Notes: a model not told the origin generated them from the letters alone. DNA of 64,000 nucleotides from Bisporella sp. PMI_857 (GCA_021307315.1 JAJSPD010000114.1:1-64000), one strand, 5' to 3'; counted from the stretch's first letter, positions 26,249-38,005 are shown. Translations and numbers: made by a program.

Positions 26249-27172
26249 ATGGCGCCTACTGAAAACCCAAATACATCTTCAGGTACCCCCGCAGTGGTAC
26301 AGACGGTACGAAAAATTTAATGGGCTGCCTCAGGAGAGATACTAAAGGGCATTTTACCGCCCGTGTTTGATGACCCATACAAGGCTCGGCAGTTTCTGAC
26401 GGCCCTCTGGCCTTGGCTTTTAGGATTTTCGCGAAGTACAGATTTGATGAGGATGTTGCTGAACACATTTACTATGAGAGCGTGAGAAAGATATGAAAGC
26501 CTTAGAGATATTACACCCTAACCTCTCACTGCGATCCTGTCGACCTTACCTTATTCTGGGCCAATCTATTTGGTGCCTCATGCAACATTGTTGAGGCATC
26601 AAACCTAATCTTGGTGGAAAAGAACACCAACGTCGTTGATGGCGGCTGAATAAGACTTATGAACACCGCAGGTATGGAAATCAACCAAAGAATATAATGA
26701 CATTCAAGTCTCTGATGTGCCAGCGCTTTAATAGCATTCATGATACTTCGTGTCGTCCACACAGCTCGCACATATGTCGACCGTGCCGCACCTTCCTACT
26801 CTATCTAGGACGCGCTTTCTCCGCTTTGGGTCGAAAAATTGTTACGATTGGGCAAGATTCCTACGCATTCTATAAACGAAGTTGCATTATACACGGGGTT
26901 TCGCAGGATTGTGCTGAGAAGGAGAGAAGGAATTGCAATTGCATCAGCGCTGGGCGAGAAGAAAGCTGTGGCGTTGCGAAACCACGGTCTTTTTAAAGTG
27001 CCGAAATAACGGTCTACTGGGCTATTGGTTTAGAGGGTGCTTATCACGCACAGCAATTAGCTGATGCTGCGGGCCATGGAGGCGAGACAGTCCAGATTAG
27101 TGATGAGGATGCAGCCTATCCTTTTCAGTCCACGGCATCAGAATTGGCAGGATGGCTAAGTGCTAACTGATC
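26249..27172 (+). pseudogene. Degraded class II aldolase/adducin-domain gene
   Basis: Starting at an ATG (MAPTENPNTSS), segments in changing frames follow the fungal class II aldolase/adducin family: LPPVFDDPYKARQF, then DLTLFWANLFGASCN, ASNLILVEKNTNVVDGG, MNTAGMEINQ, RAFSALGRKI, GIAIASALGEKKAVALRNHG and finally LADAAGHGGETV. Intact relatives use the fold for aldol-type reactions on sugar phosphates or as dehydratases. Here there are several in-frame stops (for example directly after VVDGG, and near 26994) and frame changes that introns cannot explain. The start, order and orientation are kept, so it decayed in place. It sits between the Zn2Cys6 gene and the MFS gene of the sphingoid-base group. 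Confidence 0.8.
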
Positions 27173-27772
27173 TTTCTATTTAGTGGCCACAGCATCGAGT
27201 TTAATCACAAACCGAGTTTGTTATGTTACTGTAGCTGTTAAAATACCATCATTAATCGCATGCACCGTTCAGTTTGGACCTACATCACAGCTTCGGGATA
27301 GCGATATCACAATAGATTAGCCATTAACTAGGATAATGGTGTTTGATCTTCTGACGGCTTTAGAAACAGGTAGAAAGAAGACTGCCAACAAGCTTGCTCA
27401 GACGAAGGTGATAACCACGAACTCTTATGGAAGTCCCCAGCACACCCGTCATTGAAATTGATTGAGTAAAGACATGTCGGGTCTTTCTAGCCTTATATTA
27501 ACACTATTAAACTGAGCACGTACTTTCAGATTCAATGAATTTGTGGAGACAGGAAATTAGATATACTAAGGACAGTCATGGACTTCGCAAACCCCACCAC
27601 ACTCAGCTCGGAGCTCGCGCAAGGGCTATTCCATATTAAAATCTTAATGGACGCTTCTTCATTCTGGTGTAAAGGTCTGTTGCATAATTTAAAGGTCATA
27701 TCTAACCTGCCATAGGCTATTCATGCATACAAATCCTCCGATTTCGTGCCTTACTTCTGTCCCTTACGCAAT
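27173..27772. other. Intergenic, nothing recognised
   Basis: No coding-like frame, repeat or RNA gene is seen between the dead aldolase gene and the convergent MFS gene. Confidence 0.35.
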
Positions 27773-29647
27773 TTAAAGCTGTGGAACACTTGTATCTCTA
27801 AAATACCAATGGAAAAGTGGTAGCGGAATACACATCATTGCCACAACTCCTTGGAAAAGAAGAGCTCTGTATGGCGATGGAAAATTAGTAACCTCGTAGT
27901 AAGTGTCAACTTGAATCAAGAAGCATTCACAAAACGCACCTATGCATATCCCCATCTGGAACGGAAGGGTCTCTATAGGTCTTCAGCGACTGCATAATGA
28001 GTGTGAACAAGACTCCAAAAAGTTGTCCCCCCATCCAGCAAAGCGTGCTCGATACTTCTGGGGAAGCCGGTTGCGTATCTTCGGCCAACCACTCTAAGGT
28101 AACAGGCAGCAAAGTAAACGAGGCTGCCCCAAGGACACCTAAAACGATATACGCAGTTATGACAGGTTTCCCTGGGACCCATATCAACACTAGATAACAC
28201 ATGCTGATAATGGGAACGACCATTCTGATTGCTATCAGCGGTGCATGATATACATCAATGATTGGGGAAAATATAGTCCCTGCAATGAGACCAGAACCAA
28301 TGAGCGCGGCACCAAAGTATCCAGAGGTGTCCGATGAAACGCCGTATGGGGAGAATATCTGAAAGAGCAGGGAGCTAAGTGCATTGAAGAATCCGACGAA
28401 AACGATAAACCATATAAGTATCAGCTTTTATTTATCTTCAAACTTCCCACCTAACATAATACATACCGGAATGAAAAACAACCAGAACCTCGGACTCTTT
28501 AGCAATAACAAAAGCGCAAGCTTTGGAGGTATTCTCTCTTCCTCCAGGGACATTCTCGGCGGAGTGGGCGGTTTTGAAGGCACGAAAATGCCAAATATCG
28601 CTACTGCGGAGCACTGATTGCAGGTTAGCCATACCTCCATTCCCCAAGCCCAGAGTAAGATTTGCTTACAGCTAACGCGGTATATAATGACAAGTTAGGT
28701 AGATCGCCTTTCGTGGTAACTATCGCTGGGCCGATAACCTGCGCCAACTACTATGATATCAGCGTTTGTCCGAAAAGAGGCGCATTGCATCGGCCAAGGA
28801 AGCCGTTCCTTGAGGTGAAATAAAAATTCTAAAAACATACTACGGCTCCAGTTGGGTTTGCTAAGGTCATGATGGCATTGGCGGCAACTTTACCATTTCC
28901 ACTGCACCACAGATTGGTGTAGTGTGACGGCAGCGAGAGGGGTATAGCTCCAGTCATTCCTAGGATTGCTTGCCCAACCATGGTCAACGCGTAACTAGGC
29001 GGTGATATCCTCGATCCAAGATATCGAATCCAACTCCCAAGGGCTAAGCCGCCTGATCCAACAAGAAAGGTGGCTCGGAAGCCTACGTGATACATCATCC
29101 AAATGATCACTCTGTAGGTGATATGCGTTAATCAGTAGAATGTTTTGAACCCCGAGAGTAAAGAAGAGTCATAGGCTCCTCTGAGGGGGATAGGAGTGGA
29201 AAAGTACTAATCTCAAGACAAATGTCTTTGAGGTGTTGTTTTGCGGAAGTGGAGACCAGAGAAGAAAGCTCGCAAGACTTACGGGCAAAATGCGCTGAGA
29301 GTAGCCATATATATAATGCTAAAGTTGTTCACAGAGTTCTCGGACACGTTATAGAAGTTTGCGGAAACCGAAGATATGGGCGAGTAGGTTAACCACTTGT
29401 AAATGAGCTCAGTCAGCCGCCGAAATGGTCTCTCGCATGCAAGATGGAGCTCGAAATTTCTTACGCCGCAACTCGTCATTAGATTGACCAATGTCAGTAT
29501 CAACACCCCATACCACCTCCGCTTGTAAAGGTGATAACTCAATTCGGGAACCGTGTCGACCGTGGTCACTATCGTCATCTCGCGTGACAGATCGTCTTCT
29601 CCAAGTTGTGCATCGTTCGATTTGCGAAGGCCCGCGAGGAATTTCAT
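27773..29647 (-). CDS. MFS transporter, FLVCR-like (copy A)
   Basis: Seven exons on the minus strand: 29647-29465, 29395-29283, 29111-28841, 28747-28670, 28613-28467, 28424-27940, 27866-27773 (456 aa). Many frame breaks made it look dead, but every break is a phase-consistent intron. After a 40-residue polar N-terminus comes KRRWYGVLILTLVNLM, then SPISSVSANFYNVSE, a GQAILGMTGAIPLSLPS helix and LANPTGAVLAQVIGP, which resemble the FLVCR branch of the major facilitator superfamily. Animal FLVCR proteins carry heme, choline or ethanolamine; the fungal substrate is unknown. Exons 2 and 3 (113 and 271 nt) have the same lengths as in the paralogue at 57009-58716. The charged C-terminal tail is shorter than in that copy. 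Confidence 0.8.
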
Positions 29648-29724
29648 TTTTGGTATTGATATAGACTAATTTGGCAGAGGGAAGGGTAAAAGCATTACTG
29701 CTGGGGGGGTGTCTTGGCTATGTT

Positions 29725-30087
29725 CTATTCTAAAGAAAGGACAAAATGAAAGAAAAGAAACAGGATAACGAGCCATAGCCAGCGTCGTCTTATACTAAGC
29801 GTAAAGGTGTAACATTTAACGTTTGGTTTCCCCTCATCGGTATGCCGAGTTACAAACAGAGGGGTAGGAGATAATTGGCGCTTGGGCAGCCTCAAAATGT
29901 GGCCACCACCCCCACCGCCATAAGTCGTCTCCGCATCGGCTTCCGCTTCATGCGTCTCCCTGTCTCGCTGCATTGATTTACAAGCCCTACAGGGCACTGC
30001 ATATGAAGACCCATCTATTGTGGCTTCTGCTGGACGATCAAGATAGAAGCTAATTGGTTCTACTGTCCAGTCGTGAGGCTTTGACAT
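29725..30087 (-). CDS. Hypothetical 120-aa protein with C-terminal hydrophobic segment
   Basis: An uninterrupted ATG frame. The protein is polar, has one CxxC pair (PCRACK), a run of six glycines and a hydrophobic stretch of about 17 residues at the very end that could be a tail anchor. No family is recognised. It lies just upstream of the MFS gene on the same strand. It may equally be a chance frame. Confidence 0.25.
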   Translation of the reverse strand: MSKPHDWTVEPISFYLDRPAEATIDGSSYAVPCRACKSMQRDRETHEAEADAETTYGGGGGGHILRLPKRQLSPTPLFVTRHTDEGKPNVKCYTFTLSIRRRWLWLVILFLFFHFVLSLE

Positions 30088-30261
30088 TTAAGCCATGAGA
30101 CCGCTTGTCATATTGAGTGCTCAAAAGCTGATCACCTATCATCACTGTGCTCGCCAATGAAATTTTTAAGGCTGAATTTTATGCCAGCATATTCTAATAA
30201 GTATATAATTTAAGGGCCACGTCAGAAACGGTCCTACCAATTGAGGGGTGGCATATGTGAG

Positions 30262-31992
30262 TTATATCGATGATGTAGCACCAGCTATTTGACAATTCTT
30301 CATTATAACTGTTCCCAGACCTTTATGAATCTCTGCCTGATATGGCTCGAACGGAATACTTTCTCCATCTACGCTAATATATCCTGACCTTTGATTCCTG
30401 GGAGCCCACCGGTAGGCCAGGATTTTGCGGTACTCGACAGTAGGCAGATCAAAGAAAGTCTCGTTTTTCAAGGCACCAAACATCTTAAGCGAAGAACGGC
30501 GGTGGATATTGCCATTAATAAGGACTAGATCCATCAACCCATCGTTGTGAAGCGCAGATGGGAAAAACTTTGCATCTGCACCTATGTATGCCAGCTAGAA
30601 GGGGTGTGAGAACGTATATTTCAAGGTTGGTGCACGGCAAAGAGTGGAAAGAGACTAACATTGCCACAATAGAGAATTCCAAGGTTATCACATGGAATCA
30701 CTGTCCAATCTTCTGGTATTTTGTCTCTGATAGTTCCGTATTTGAGCGGTGGTAGTCCGTCATAGCTCCAGTCCGTTTCAGTAGGGCCGCCACCGTGTAG
30801 ACATTGACTGTTCATTTGTGCGTCCTCTAATGCACACTTTGAGGCCTCCTTTTCGTAGTGATCCATGATGGAAGATTTGCTATCAATAGCAATCTTGACA
30901 GCAATGTCCGCAGGGTACACCTTTTGCGCCAAGATCCTTGTTAGAAACCCAATTTTGAATCGAACATCTCCCATCCACCTTAGCTGCTCGGTAGCCAGGT
31001 CACTCTCTGCCCCCATACCAGTTGCCTGAGACAAGAAGCTAAGTCTTCTTTTATCTCCTTGGGTGATCGAAATTAAATCTAACGGCTTCCGAATGCCCTT
31101 GATGACTGCAAGTGTAGCCTTGCTGACATTTCCAGTCTTGTTCAGATTGTGACTTAGCCCATTTCCGCTTCCGCATGGAATATGTGCAACCGCAACCTTT
31201 GAGAATGCTTTCCTTGCATCTGGACGGTTCCCTAATCCATTAAAGACTTCATGGGCCAATCCGTCACCAGAACAGACAACGACCATATCGAATGCATCGA
31301 TGTCCAACGCCTCTGATATGGTGAACCCCTCTCCGGCATACTTTGTCTCAACCCTATCGAAGCTGCACCTAGCAGCTCTCAAGAGAGGCTCAACATGTTT
31401 GGAATACAGACGTTTTGCCTTCCCTTGTCCGCTGTGTGGATTGACCAGCACCTTTGCGCGCTTCATTCGTTGCGAATCCATGTACGAGCAGCTAAGAAGC
31501 TTCGCTACCCATTGTTCAACTTGTTGGCGTTCGGAATCTACAGGATATCTCAGCGTAACGGGTGTCATGTCTTTGTTTGATAGTAACGCATAGTTGATGA
31601 TCAGATACTCTTGAACCAGCTCTGCCCAGAGAATGTTGTAAAATGGAACATTCCAGGTTCTGATGGCGTCTACATAGCTTATCAGCAAACCCACAGTCAG
31701 CCATAAATTGGGCTATGCTCAAAGTCCAAAATGTACAGAACTTGCTATCATCGGGCTTCTCAAATCCATCAACTATGGTCACCGACATCGAGTCCGCCCC
31801 CTGTTTGCCTGAATGACGAAAAAGAGACGCTTTTGACTGACCATATATGAACAAACCATTGGAGCCAAGGGTAAGGGACGAACCAGTGCCAACTTCTATC
31901 ACAAGACTATCTGCCATAAGGCCGGCTTCAGTTCCGACTCCACTAGGAAGCCTTTCACAATGCGTCAGGCGAACCTCTGCCTTCATCACCAT
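30262..31992 (-). CDS. LCB4: Sphingoid long-chain base kinase (Lcb4/Lcb5-type sphingosine kinase)
   Basis: Three exons on the minus strand, 31992-31737, 31669-30660 and 30594-30262 (532 aa). The enzyme phosphorylates sphinganine, phytosphingosine or sphingosine at C1 using ATP. The catalytic DAGK-type domain is clear: VLVNPHSGQGKAKRLY nucleotide-binding loop, VVCSGDGLAHEVFNGL with the GDG motif, and IPCGSGNGLSHNL. The C-terminal sphingosine-kinase part includes NLAYIGADAKFFPSA and HNDGLMDLV, rebuilt across the intron at 30595-30659. All catalytic motifs are intact. Its product is the substrate of the S1P lyase 7.6 kb away on the same strand. It diverges from the drug-efflux MFS gene starting at 33206. 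Confidence 0.9.
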
Positions 31993-33205
31993 TACTTCTA
32001 ATCTCCTCAGTAACTTTCGTGACTGAGGTATCGGATCTCGAAAAGAAAGGAAGAATGATGCTAATTCGAATGGTCAGGCATATTCATCGCGATCACATAC
32101 CTGCTGTTTCGTACTTATTCCATTCCATTAATTTCTGAGTACACTGAGGGGCCGCGAATCAAGGGGATTGACCATGTCCTTATGCGCCGGGTTGGTGGAA
32201 AACGGAGTCGGGATGCCAAGTTCCAGGACATCCGTCTCCGTCCGCTCTTAGATGCGCTGCTCGAACGGTCTAGTCTTCGCCAAGGATGGCTCTGCATGCT
32301 AGTGAGTGTCCATATCACCTTAATCAACGCACTAATGTTTGTTTTTAGATCTGAGCCTGCCCCTCGTCCACCTGGCCAGTGCAAATCAATTTACAGTTCT
32401 TCGGAAAAACTCTGGTTAACTAACCCCCATTTATCGGTCACACCGCCAAGCAATTTCTCCACATCTTGTCAAGCCACTCTTGTGACGCCTTGAAACTCTT
32501 CCTAGTGCAACAACATCATTCGTGTGGCGCAGTCTCAGCAATCTATTCAATGGAAACGATCTTGCGTACGACTGGACACTGCATAAGAGGTATGAAACCA
32601 CATTCACAGCTAAATATATGTGCATGTTGTTATGCATGACCAGCGCTAGAAAAAAGCAGGCAATTTTTAGCCTGGGTAAGTCAAAATCTTCCCATTACAC
32701 ACTCCAGCGAATGAGATTTGCTCCCTCTTCATATTCCAAATTCGCTCCCCATGTTTTGAGTCGCAAGGTTTCCCCGCAGAGACCAACGCGAGCCACACCA
32801 AGATCAAGGACAATCATTCTAATTCTATTTCATTCTGCTCTTAGAACGATTACTAGCCAAGTCTGCATCTGCATCTCCAATGGGGGTGTGGACAACACCA
32901 CAGCCAATTGGCTTACCAGCCAAAATGACCGTCAGGTCCCCAGGACTTCTTCGCCAACCCCAACCGTGCCGAGGCACAATAACCACCTCCACACCCCATA
33001 CTAGAGTCTGAGATGATATCTTGATGCTTTTGCCCATGCCAATCGACAAATAATTTTGGTGTTAAGTCCTATTTCCATTTTTGCCGTCTTGCCGAAGGTA
33101 TTGTCGACCATTTCTTCGCTACGGCCATACTCTCTGTGCGACATGTTTTGCTCACATAAATATACTCTAAGGACAACCAGCTAAAGAGGTGCTTCAAGCA
33201 ACAAC
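31993..33205. promoter_or_regulatory. Divergent promoter region between LCB kinase and efflux MFS genes
   Basis: The 1.2 kb gap separates two divergent starts. A frame around 32120-32300 (including KGIDHVLMRRVGGKRS) reads protein-like and could be a fragment or exon of something I do not recognise. The part 32505-32735 has a diverged second copy at 35757-35985, so this is the upstream region duplicated together with the end of the MFS gene. Confidence 0.45.
32505..32735 (+). repeat. Left arm of a duplicated segment (copy 1)
   Basis: The stretch aligns by eye with 35757-35985: both contain ATTCG..GCGC.GTCTCA, then AATGGAAACG, ACTGCATAA, TGTTATGCAT and GATTTGCTC in the same order. Differences are largely C-to-T and G-to-A in the second copy. 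It lies about 470 bp upstream of the MFS start. Confidence 0.7.
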
Positions 33206-35003
33206 ATGTCGACGCTAAGACAGATTGAGCGAATTCTCTCTCGCTCGGCTGCAAAGCCATACCGCTCAAAACACATCGAGAATGAGACACCATACTTGAA
33301 CCAGAATGGCCACTTGGACTTTGCGCCTGGTGATATTGAGAACCCCCAAAACTGGTCAAAACGGCGAAGATGGTACATAACAATTGTATCCGTTTTTTTA
33401 GTGGTTAATGCTACATTCGCATCTTCAGGCCCATCAGGAATGCTTAAAGGACCAAATGGGATAGTCGAGTATTTCGGGGTTTCTACAGAAGCGGCTGCGT
33501 TAGTCATTAGTTTGTTTTTGCTGGGGTATTGCTTTGGACCATTATTCTGGGCACCTTTGTCAGAGTTTTATGGTCGACGATGGATATTTTACATTTCTTT
33601 TACTGGATACTTCTTGCTGAACTTTTTATGTGCTTTTGCACCGAACTTCGGAGCTTTACTCGCTGGACGATTTCTTACAGGAACATTCGCAAGTTCGCCT
33701 CTTTCGAATGTGGCAGGCGTGCTCGTCGATATTTGGGGTCCACTCGATCGAGGAAATGCGATGGCATTGTTTTCAATAATGACATTCGTTGGCCCAGCTC
33801 TTGGACCTGTAATAGCAGGTTTTTTAGAGCTTAAAAGAAATTGGCGATGGAACTTCTATGCTCTTCTTTGGCTAGCCAGCATTACCGAAGTTTTAATGTT
33901 TACTATCCCAGAAACATACCCGCCTCAGATATTATTAAATAAAGCAAAACGGATCCGAAGACTTAAAATACCAGGGTTCGAAAGTGTGCAAACTCCAGTT
34001 GAAGCATTGGGTAGGAGTTTAATGCATAATTTCAAAGTCGCGTTAAGCAAGCCGTGGGTTATTATGTTCGATCTTATTTCTTTGCTTATAGCTATATACT
34101 TATCTGTAGTGTATGCTCTGCTTTACATGTTATTTACGATATATCCGATTGTATTCCGGCAAAAACGTGGCTGGAACGCTGGCGTGAGCGAGCTACCATT
34201 GATTGGAACAGCAATTGGAGCGTGCTTGGGAGGAGCAATTATCTTTCTGAACACGGCAAAAGAAAAAAAGAAAGTAAAAGCTGGTTTTCGGATGTCTCCA
34301 GAGAATAGACTTTCTATGGCAATGATTGGTGGAGCTTTCTTTCCGGTTACACTCTTTTGGTTTGGGTGGACTGCAAATTTCGATAATGTTCCTGTAAGTC
34401 GGCTCTTGATACATCATATCTGTAATGGAAATAACGATGTCTTAACTATCGCAGTGGATTGTTCCTACCATCGCAGGTGGCTTCTTATCAACCTCAATTG
34501 TCCTTATATTCGTCTCGCACCTCAACTACCTCACAGACACATACCTGTTATACGCAGCAAGTGCTCTAGCCGCAAACACAGTCCTCCGCTCAGCCGCTGG
34601 CGCGGCAGCACCCTTGTTCACGCCGCGGATGTTCAACGCTCTCGGAGTTGGTGGTGGTGCGTCTCTTATTGGGGGCGTAGCCGTCCTACTGATGCCAATC
34701 CCATTTGTATTCTATAAATATGGCAGATTGATCCGCAAACGCTCGAAGTTCGCACCAACAGATGATAAGCCTGAGCTAGTACCTAGACCTTCGTCGACTA
34801 CGAGTTCTGTCATTGCTGCTGAGAACTCGCATAGCTCGCAGAAGGATGTGGGGCGGCAAGATGGAATAGAAAGTGGGCTTGGGTATAAAGCAAGTGATAA
34901 TGGAGTTGATAATTCTCTAGCTTCCCACGAGGTGCCCCGAGTCCAGGCCCCCGGAAAAGACCTTGAGAAAGGTATCTTCGAACTCGCCAAAGTCTTAAAT
35001 TGA
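33206..35003 (+). CDS. MFS multidrug/polyamine transporter, DHA1 family
   Basis: Two exons, 33206-34393 and 34455-35003 (578 aa). An N-terminal cytoplasmic stretch ends with DIENPQNWSKRRRW, the usual entry to the first helix of fungal DHA1 (Flu1/Tpo-like) proton antiporters. Also seen: LSEFYGRRWIFYIS (motif A), LLAGRFLTGTFASSPLSN (motif B region), GPALGPVIAGFLELKRNWRW (motif C) and PETYPPQILLNKAKRIR before the central loop. Splicing restores VPWIVPTIAGGFLS in helix 10. A polar tail of about 100 residues follows. It would extrude drugs, polyamines or toxic metabolites at the plasma membrane. Its upstream region and 3-prime end exist again at 35757-36425 as a relic. Confidence 0.87.
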
Positions 35004-35756
35004 AGGATATTCTACGTTGTTTGCAATACACTAATGTTTATCTGAGCTTATATGCCATAGTTTCTCACCTTTTGAGTATTGCATTTTTAGAGCTTCAAAC
35101 CAAATGATACATCTCACACGATAGAACAGGAGGCTGAGGCTGCCTGTGGTCGTTCCTTTCCCGTTTCCCTCGTGTTACCCAATCTAACCCAAATCCAGCA
35201 GTCTCAGCGAGGAGCAGCTCGGCATGAGTCAATTCCGAATAAATATATGGGAACATAAAAAAATAAGTTCAGGCCATGTATGAAAACAAAATGTGTTGTT
35301 TCTGGACGATGCCACAGCGTTTGTGCTCTCGATACGAGAAAGGAGAAAAGCAGGTCTACTGTCGCTCCTGATCAGCTTCCCATTCCAACTGGCCAAGCCG
35401 GGCCGAACCCATAGAATTGACCCATGAGCCCCGGATCCGATTTCCTTGCTATAATATTTTCTTGCACATTTTGCACCACAGCCATCGGCGCGCCTATCAT
35501 TCCAATACCCACAGCTTCCAAAGAATACAAAAAGATACTACTAGGTTTGTCTAATATTCTTTACGCACCCCAACTGCCTCTGAATTTTTCCAATGCTGTC
35601 TCATTGTTTAGTTGGTTCTGAATCACTGCCTGAGGAGAGATATACAGCGTGTATAAGGTTCGTTGGCCCACCTATTCGTAACCAGTTGATGTGAAACAAG
35701 CGTTGACTTGAGTACTATTGACTAAGACTTGATTGGGGAAAGTTGACCTGATAAGC
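35004..35756. other. Intergenic, nothing recognised
   Basis: Contains the 3-prime flank of the MFS gene (homology to the relic extends to about 35070). A 65-codon frame at 35424-35621 has a hydrophobic start but no family and no clear stop or splice context. Confidence 0.35.
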
Positions 35757-36425
35757 TTGCAACAAAATCATTCGCGTTGCGCGGTCTCAATAATTTATAT
35801 AATGGAAACGGTTTTGCATAGGATTTGATACTGCATAAAATGTATGAGAATCCATTCACGGAAAAATCTGCGTATGTTATGCATAATTAGTGCTAAACAA
35901 AAACAAGACATTCCAGCCGGGGTACATCAAACTCTTTTCTATTGCACTCTTTCTTTCCACCGAACAGGATTTGCTCTCCTGACAAATTAAATCCTCACCA
36001 GTAGGACGTCTTTTACCAGCGGCGTAGCCGTTTTTTGAATGCTATTTCTTTTGGTATTCTATAAGTATAGGAGGGCAATCTGCAAACTCTCAAAGCTCGC
36101 ATCAACAGATAGTAAAGCTGAATTAGCACTTAGACCTTTGTCGACCACAGGTTCCATTACTGTTGCTAAAAACCCCGTGTAGTTCACAGAAGTATACAAA
36201 ACTGCAAAATAAAATAAAAATCTGCGTGGGTATAAAGCAGGTAATAAAGAAGTTAATAGTTTTCGAGCGTCACACGAAATGCCTGAAGGTCAATTGCCAG
36301 GAAGAAATCCGGAGGAAAGTATTTTCGACACTACTAAACTCTCGAATCTATGGAGAATTCTGCGCTGTTTGTAATAAATTAATGGCCATTTGAGTTTATG
36401 TGCTATAAGTTCCTTTCGTGCGCGT
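35757..36425 (+). pseudogene. Internally deleted relic copy of the MFS transporter gene
   Basis: The left 230 bp match 32505-32735 (upstream of the intact gene) and from about 36003 the sequence matches the gene's 3-prime end from about 34657 through the stop codon to about 35070. Everything between is missing. The translated tail can still be followed (VFYKYRRAICKLSKLASTD against VFYKYGRLIRKRSKFAPTD), but in-frame stops interrupt it. Many differences are C-to-T or G-to-A changes, as expected from repeat-induced point mutation, though I have not counted them. It is in direct orientation, about 3.25 kb from the first arm. Confidence 0.75.
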
Positions 36426-37037
36426 GCTTTAAGATCCTCTATACCAGGCTCAGCTTGGTTTGGTCTGCGCTAGTACATCTATTCTGGTTCTTGATCGGGT
36501 CAAGAACCTCGTGCAACTGCTCCTCAAGACTGGCGAGACGTTGGCATATGTACATGAGGTGACATCTTTGATATTCTATTGCATTAGTTTTTCTATAGCT
36601 GCCGTGATATAAACCTTGCTTATCAGATTGTGCCTATATTTGCCTCAAGCGAGCAAATTGGTGCAGTATCAACTACTTTCATACTGAGACTCTCGCGTTG
36701 GTCAGCCAGGTTCTCGAATCGTAGAACATACAACATCGCGTATTTGTTAAGCGTAATCTTTAACTCAACACAATACTTTCTTTCATAGGCTACAGCAAGT
36801 ATTCCTTTCGATTATGCCTGATATGATATAAAGTGTGAGTATATATTTAGCAAGGAGCTAAAATTAATGGAAAATACCCTTGTAATAGCGAGAACAAATC
36901 CTTTCCTGATATAAAAGCATGTAAACGGTATAATATAAAGCCTCCCCCCACCGCCCCTAACAGCCACATAGATTTGCATAATAATAGCCTATAAGGTAGT
37001 AATATCACCTGATAGCAATATATGCACCTCTTTTGAT
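36426..37037. other. AT-rich intergenic stretch
   Basis: No coding-like frame, repeat unit or RNA gene is seen. Confidence 0.35.
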
Positions 37038-38005
37038 TTACTCCTGGGGGTCAACAACTCCAGTGTAACCTGGGAAAAGAGACCCAAGCAGAGGAGCATC
37101 ACGGAAACCAGTTATAGATCCCCCAGCACTATCAGGGTTAGTCCCCTTGCACCTCCATGTAATTTCGAACAATAAGTCAAAGCACGTCTGATAGTTCCAA
37201 GTACTTGGCGACGGTACCTTCACATAGTAATATACGGTTGTAAGCGCGCCGACATTGCTAGTAAATCGCTGGAAACTACCATCGGTTGCTTGGTAGTAAA
37301 GCTTGAATTCTAAAAAACCAGATAGTCAGTGTGTTTGTATTGTTGAACACTTTGAAATATCTTATAACAATAGAATCTCGATTCGGTTAAGGTTAAAAGA
37401 CCGGTGAATATAGGAAGTAGGCGAATAATAAAAGCGGATTGTTCTTACGGTAGTGATATTGTCCGGGCCCAATGCCTCCAGCTGCATTGAGGTCGCCGCA
37501 AAATCCAGATCCACCACTATATAGCCTAGGATTCACAAATTTGCAGTTAGCACATTTTCTTTTCGATAGGAATAGGAGGTTGTTTTGAAAAAAACGAGAC
37601 CAATTTAGAGATTCGAGATAGGAATGAGTATCAAGACAGCCAATGTTAGAAAAAGAGTACATACTGATTCTGAAGAACCCAAGTGCCGGATTGATAACAA
37701 GTTGAGCTCTCCTCTCTCTTGACCTTCGTGCCACGAGCTTCAAGCAGTGAGACAGCAAGCTCATGCTTTTCGCGGGGTGCTGATTTGGGCGGCTCGTATG
37801 CATAAATGATGGAATCATCCACAGGACGGCCGTCGAAAGTGCCGTTTGGATGGATGTCAATGGCCCGAATAGCATCCCAGGTTTCAACGGGTCCGAAGAC
37901 ACCTGTAAGGATATCTCTCGCAGAGTGACTTTCGAGGATTGGCGAAGAAAAGACATTACTTGCCGCCAGCAAGGCACTTGCAAAAAGAAGGATTGTAGAC
38001 ACCAT
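37038..38005 (-). CDS. Small secreted cysteine-containing protein with likely Kex2 site
   Basis: Three exons on the minus strand, 38005-37665, 37525-37449 and 37309-37038 (229 aa); both introns are 139 nt. An N-terminal signal peptide (MVSTILLFASALLAASNVFS) is followed by a pro-region that ends in a KVKR dibasic site near residue 97, a typical Kex2 cleavage point. The predicted mature part of ~130 residues has four cysteines (two possible disulfides) and many Gly, Tyr and Ser. No family is recognised. A TATATATA box lies about 100 nt upstream. Such proteins are common among fungal effectors, antimicrobial and cell-surface proteins, but a role here is not known. Confidence 0.7.

Noticed and set aside
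27773..29300. MFS copy A as a pseudogene because of many frame breaks
   Set aside because: All six breaks fit phase-consistent introns and the total is 456 complete codons, with exon lengths matching copy B.
32182..32493. 103-codon frame as an independent gene
   Set aside because: The first ~45 codons look protein-like but the rest does not, no family is recognised, and the region behaves as the duplicated upstream sequence of the MFS gene.
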